Assembly (NCBI RefSeq): GCF_011762125.1
Contig: NZ_JAASQN010000001.1
Location: forward strand, 558,001 to 622,000
Reading direction: 5' to 3'
Origin: Sphingopyxis panaciterrae
Lineage (GTDB): Bacteria; Pseudomonadota; Alphaproteobacteria; Sphingomonadales; Sphingomonadaceae
Length of the DNA stretch: 64,000 nt
The notes under the pieces are model-generated. The model made no database searches, had not been told where the DNA came from, and saw nothing but the letters and a program-made list of their open reading frames with translations. A program made the translations under genes and the position numbers. Below are positions 60,990 to 64,000 of the stretch, piece after piece (within the stretch, counting starts at the first letter, position 1; every line of letters starts with the position of its first letter).

Positions 60990-61891
60990 CGATGAGCAAG
61001 AAGACGATCCTGACCTGCGCGGTCACCGGCGGCGCGCCCTATAACAAGAAGCATCCGTCGATGCCGGTCACGCCGAAGCAGATCGCCGATGCCTGTATCG
61101 AAGCGGCATCGGCGGGGGCGAGCATCGTCCATATCCACGTCCGCGATCCCGAAACGGGCGAGGGTAATCGCGACCGCGCGCATTTCCGCGAAGTCGTCGA
61201 CCGCGTCCGCCAGACGGGGACCGACACCGTGCTCAACCTGACCTGCGGCATGGGCGCCTATTTCCTGCCCGATCCCGAAAATGAGGGGCATATGCTGCCC
61301 GGCAGCGACGTTGTCGGCGTCGACGAACGCGTTGCGCATGTCGAGGAATTGCTGCCCGAGATCGCAACGCTCGATATCGTCACCAACAACCAGGTCGAAG
61401 GGCCGACCGAATATATATATTTCAGCCCGACGCACACGCTGCGCGCGATGGCGAAGCGGTTCCAGGCGGCGGGGGTGAAGCCCGAACTCGAAGTCTTCGG
61501 CCCCGGCGACATATTGTTCGGCAACAAGCTGGTCGAGGAAGGGCTGATCGACGGCCCGGCGATGATGCAGATGGTGCTGGGCGTGCAATGGGCGGCGCCG
61601 CACGGGGTCGAAACGATCCTCTATCAGAAAAGCCTGATGGCACCCGGCACGATCTGGGGCGCGTTCGGCATCGGCCGCGAACAGATGCCGATGCTGGCGC
61701 ATACGCTGCTGCTCGGCGGCAACATCCGCGTCGGGCTGGAGGATAATCTTTATATGTCGCGCGGCGTGTGGGCGACCAACGGCCAGCTGGTCGAGCGTGC
61801 CTATACGCTCGTCAACGCGGTCGGCGGTTACGAGGTCGCGACGCCCGCCGAGACGCGCGAGATATTGAAGCTGCGAACGCCGGGCGCATGA
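60986..61891 (+). CDS. Beta-keto acid cleavage enzyme (BKACE, DUF849)
   Basis: A 301-residue TIM-barrel Zn enzyme. BKACEs condense a beta-keto acid with acetyl-CoA and cleave it to acetoacetate and a new acyl-CoA. Signatures: TCAVTGGAPYNKKHPSMPVT, the Zn pair His49/His51 in IVHIHVRDPETGEGNRD, LNLTCGMGAYFLP, LEVFGPGDILFGNKLVEEG, and RVGLEDNLYMSRGVWATNGQ with the third ligand. Substrate-pocket residues decide the substrate and cannot be read reliably by eye. ATG 60986 overlaps the SDR stop. Upstream thioesterase and SDR complete a three-step module like carnitine to betaine. Confidence 0.9.
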   Translation: MTMSKKTILTCAVTGGAPYNKKHPSMPVTPKQIADACIEAASAGASIVHIHVRDPETGEGNRDRAHFREVVDRVRQTGTDTVLNLTCGMGAYFLPDPENEGHMLPGSDVVGVDERVAHVEELLPEIATLDIVTNNQVEGPTEYIYFSPTHTLRAMAKRFQAAGVKPELEVFGPGDILFGNKLVEEGLIDGPAMMQMVLGVQWAAPHGVETILYQKSLMAPGTIWGAFGIGREQMPMLAHTLLLGGNIRVGLEDNLYMSRGVWATNGQLVERAYTLVNAVGGYEVATPAETREILKLRTPGA

Positions 61892-62829
61892 CCGGCGGCG
61901 CCGCGACGATCCCCTATCATGACGCCGATGCGGTCGCGCGGGCAACGCCGATGCCCGCGCTGATCGCGGCGTTGCGCCAGGCGTTTGCGTCCGGCGCATA
62001 TCGGGCGCCGCCGCGGCTCGCCGCCGATATGGAGGGCGCATCGCTGCTGGTCATGCCGGCGTGGAAGGCCGGCGCGCGGCTGGGCACGAAAATCGTCACC
62101 ATCGATCCGCATGTGCGCCCGTCGGTGCGCTCGGCCTATATCCTGATTGACGCCGCTTCGGGTCTGCCGGTCGCGGCGATGGACGGCGCGGCGCTGACCC
62201 GCCGGCGGACCGCGGCGGCTTCGGTTCTCGCGGCATCGCGGCTGGCGCGGCGCGATGCCGTGACCTTGCTTGTTCTCGGGACCGGCGCGCTCAATGCGCC
62301 GATCATCGAAGCCTATGCCTCGGCCTTTGCGCTCGAGCGGATCCTGATCTGGGGACGCGATGCGGCGAAGGCGGAGGGGGCGGCCGCCGCGGCGCAAATG
62401 CTGGGTTATCCCGCCGTGACGGTGGCCACGGTCGGCGACGGTTTGGCCGCGGCCGACATCGTTTCCGCCGCAACGCTCGCAACGGCGCCGTTGATCGCAG
62501 GGACGGCGCTGCGTCCCGGGATGCACGTCGACCTCATCGGCGCCTTTCGGCCTGACATGGGCGAGGCCGACGCCGGCAGCTTCGCCCGTGCGCGCGTCTT
62601 CGTCGATACTCGCGAAGGCACGCTGGAGGAGGCGGGCGACCTGTTGCAGGCGATCGCCGCGGGGGCGATCACCGCCGACGCGATCGAAGCCGATCTCGCC
62701 GCCCTCTGCGCCGGTGCTCATCCGGGACGCGGCGGCGATGATGCGGCGATCACCCTGTTCAAATCGGTCGGCACCGCGATCGAGGACCTCGCGGCGGCCG
62801 AACTGGTCGCGGGGTCGATCGCGCGGTGA
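61888..62829 (+). CDS. Ornithine cyclodeaminase/mu-crystallin family protein (pyrroline-2-carboxylate reductase-like)
   Basis: A 313-residue NAD(P)-dependent enzyme. N-terminal catalytic segment ARLGTKIVTIDPHVRPSVRS with the conserved Lys, ALTRRRTAAASVLAASRLAR, then the Rossmann loop LLVLGTGALNAPIIEAYASA and DLIGAFRPDMGEADAGSFAR. ATG 61888 overlaps the BKACE stop (ATGA) and its own stop overlaps the next GTG start. Members of this family next to aconitase X reduce delta1-pyrroline-2-carboxylate to L-proline in cis-3-hydroxyproline degradation; that is the best assignment. Ornithine cyclodeaminase itself or a ketimine reductase are alternatives. Confidence 0.85.
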   Translation: MTGGAATIPYHDADAVARATPMPALIAALRQAFASGAYRAPPRLAADMEGASLLVMPAWKAGARLGTKIVTIDPHVRPSVRSAYILIDAASGLPVAAMDGAALTRRRTAAASVLAASRLARRDAVTLLVLGTGALNAPIIEAYASAFALERILIWGRDAAKAEGAAAAAQMLGYPAVTVATVGDGLAAADIVSAATLATAPLIAGTALRPGMHVDLIGAFRPDMGEADAGSFARARVFVDTREGTLEEAGDLLQAIAAGAITADAIEADLAALCAGAHPGRGGDDAAITLFKSVGTAIEDLAAAELVAGSIAR

Positions 62830-64000
62830 AGCTCGAAGCGATCGACCGCGCGCTGCTGGCCGGCGAACAGGGAGCGGCGGCGCGGCGTGCGATGACGCTG
62901 CTCGTCCGCTATGGCGAGGCTTGCGGCGCCGAGCGCTTCATTTCCATTCAATCGGCGCACATCGACGGCTGCCTTTATCATGGTCCGTCGAGCATCGATT
63001 TCGTCCGGCGCTTCGTTGACCTGAAGGGCAAGGTACGCGTTCCGACCACGCTCAACGTCGCGGCGGTCGATGTCACCCATCCCGGCTGGCATTGCGGCGC
63101 GCGCGGCCTCATTGCGCAGCAGAAGAAGCTGACGCGGCTGCACGAGAAACTCGGCTGCCTGCCGACGCTGACCTGCGCCCCCTATCAGCGCATGGTCCGC
63201 CCGCTGCGCGGCGAACATGTCGCCTGGGCCGAATCGAACGCGATCGTCTTCATCAACTCGGTGCTCGGCGCGCGCACCGACCGCTATGGCGATTTCACCG
63301 ACCTGTGCGCGGCGTTGACCGGGCGGGTGCCGCTGGCGGGTTTTCACTGCGACGAGGCGCGGCGGCCGGCGATCGTGCTGATGCTGCCTTCGCCCGAAGC
63401 GGCAGGCCTGCCGCGTGACCTGTATTTCGCCGCGATCGGCTATGTCGTCGGCCGCCGGTCGCGGGGCGCCGTGCCCTATTTGCGCGGGGTGCCGCAGGGC
63501 GCGAGCGAAGACGAACTGAAGGCGCTCGGCGCCACCGGCGCGTCGTCGGGCGCGCTGGCGCTGTTCCATGCCGAACATATCACGCCCGAGGCGGCGGACA
63601 TGCCGACCGCCGGGGTGCCGGTCGAGACGGTGACGCCCGACGAGGTTCGCGCCGCGATCGACCGCCTGTGCGCCGCGGCGGAGGGCGAAGCGGTGGCGGC
63701 GATCTGTCTGGGCACGCCGCATTATTCGCTGGCCGAATTCGCCGCGTTGAACCGCGCGGTGGACGGACGCCGCCGCGCGGATGCGACCGAAATCTATGTC
63801 TCGACCTCGCGCGAGATCGCGGCCGAGGTCGAAAGCGATGCGTCGTTCGATGGCTTGCGCGCCTTTGGTATCCGTATCGTCGTCGACACCTGTACCTATC
63901 TGGCGCCGGTGGTACGCCAGACAAGCGGTTTGATCCTGACGACATCGGGCAAGTTCGCGCATTATGGCCCCGGAAATCTGGGGCGGCGCGTCGCGTTGAT
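62826..64000 (+). CDS. Aconitase X catalytic subunit (cis-3-hydroxy-L-proline dehydratase), cut by window end
   Basis: A GTG start overlapping the previous stop (GTGA) gives MKLEAIDRALLAGEQGAAAR and an open frame to the window edge (391 codons). Family marks: GAERFISIQSAHIDGCLYHG, GKVRVPTTLNVAAVDVTHPG, cysteine-bearing segments GWHCGARG, CLPTLTCAPYQ and VVDTCTYLAP (likely Fe-S ligands or site), AWAESNAIVFINSVLGARTD and, at the end, TTSGKFAHYGPGNLGRRVAL. AcnX enzymes dehydrate cis-3-hydroxy-L-proline. The frame starts with the large domain, so the small swivel subunit should be separate, most likely just downstream. The whole stretch has no competing credible gene. Confidence 0.88.
   Translation, partial: MKLEAIDRALLAGEQGAAARRAMTLLVRYGEACGAERFISIQSAHIDGCLYHGPSSIDFVRRFVDLKGKVRVPTTLNVAAVDVTHPGWHCGARGLIAQQKKLTRLHEKLGCLPTLTCAPYQRMVRPLRGEHVAWAESNAIVFINSVLGARTDRYGDFTDLCAALTGRVPLAGFHCDEARRPAIVLMLPSPEAAGLPRDLYFAAIGYVVGRRSRGAVPYLRGVPQGASEDELKALGATGASSGALALFHAEHITPEAADMPTAGVPVETVTPDEVRAAIDRLCAAAEGEAVAAICLGTPHYSLAEFAALNRAVDGRRRADATEIYVSTSREIAAEVESDASFDGLRAFGIRIVVDTCTYLAPVVRQTSGLILTTSGKFAHYGPGNLGRRVAL

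Noticed and set aside
62718-63962. A 414-codon minus-strand frame at the window end
   Set aside because: It is antisense to aconitase X, whose GTG-started frame carries unmistakable family segments.
1-64000. Searched by eye for CRISPR arrays, tRNA genes, rRNA, integrases, transposases and phage genes
   Set aside because: No regularly spaced repeats, no cloverleaf or rRNA stretches and no recombinase-like protein found; the repeats present are isolated palindromes.

Overview
The window is a GC-rich bacterial chromosome segment that looks sphingomonad (Sphingomonadaceae, Alphaproteobacteria; a Sphingopyxis- or Novosphingobium-like genome). The reasons are six TonB-dependent outer-membrane receptors in 64 kb, each beside catabolic genes; many MarR/AraC/GntR/DeoR-controlled degradation operons; very long antisense open frames typical of high GC3 coding; and intergenic palindromic repeats of the kind scattered through alphaproteobacterial genomes. 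No rRNA, tRNA, CRISPR array, transposase or phage gene was seen. This is an accessory-catabolism region, not housekeeping.

Layout. (1) 1-5122, minus strand: MarR regulator, class-D flavin monooxygenase, TonB receptor, second MarR regulator and a window-truncated FMN azoreductase, with a clear operator palindrome before the monooxygenase. (2) 5317-6867: a membrane GGDEF protein with an intact cyclase domain and a decayed EAL domain. (3) 7057-13470: TonB receptor divergent from a secreted hydrolase set (type-B carboxylesterase, Tat-signal GH1 glycosidase, SGNH esterase). (4) 13643-22505: prolyl oligopeptidase, MFS carrier, TonB receptor and DUF885 metallopeptidase-like enzyme (all minus), with a divergent AraC regulator: a peptide-uptake set. 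(5) 22722-28153: ClC chloride channel with divergent MarR and a shared operator; DUF4198 protein divergent from a ferrisiderophore-type receptor.

(6) 28199-36243: a complete phosphorylating L-rhamnose pathway: RhaT transporter, L-lactate dehydrogenase and rhamnulokinase on the minus strand; a fused rhamnulose-1-phosphate aldolase/lactaldehyde dehydrogenase, RhaI-type isomerase and DeoR regulator on the plus strand. (7) 36453-50914: TonB receptor, GH78 alpha-L-rhamnosidase, three different esterases including a tannase/feruloyl-esterase lipoprotein, an acyl-CoA synthetase, a small secreted protein of unknown function and a GH3 beta-glucosidase with a PA14 insert. Seven of these genes overlap end to end by 1-4 bases. 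Regions 6 and 7 together read as a locus for taking up and stripping rhamnose- and glucose-bearing, acylated (probably plant phenolic or saponin) glycosides and burning the released rhamnose and acid.

(8) 50944-64000: an IroE-like esterase, then M20 deacylase, GntR regulator, MFS carrier, S9 peptidase, TonB receptor and a thioesterase-SDR-BKACE-OCD-aconitase X operon that runs off the window. The last five genes suggest catabolism of an unusual amino acid derivative by two linked chemistries: oxidation of a beta-hydroxy acid followed by beta-keto acid cleavage and CoA-ester hydrolysis, and cis-3-hydroxyproline dehydration followed by imine reduction. This is the best candidate for an undescribed pathway. 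Every one of the seven convergent gene junctions carries a palindrome or hairpin, several of them members of dispersed repeat families.
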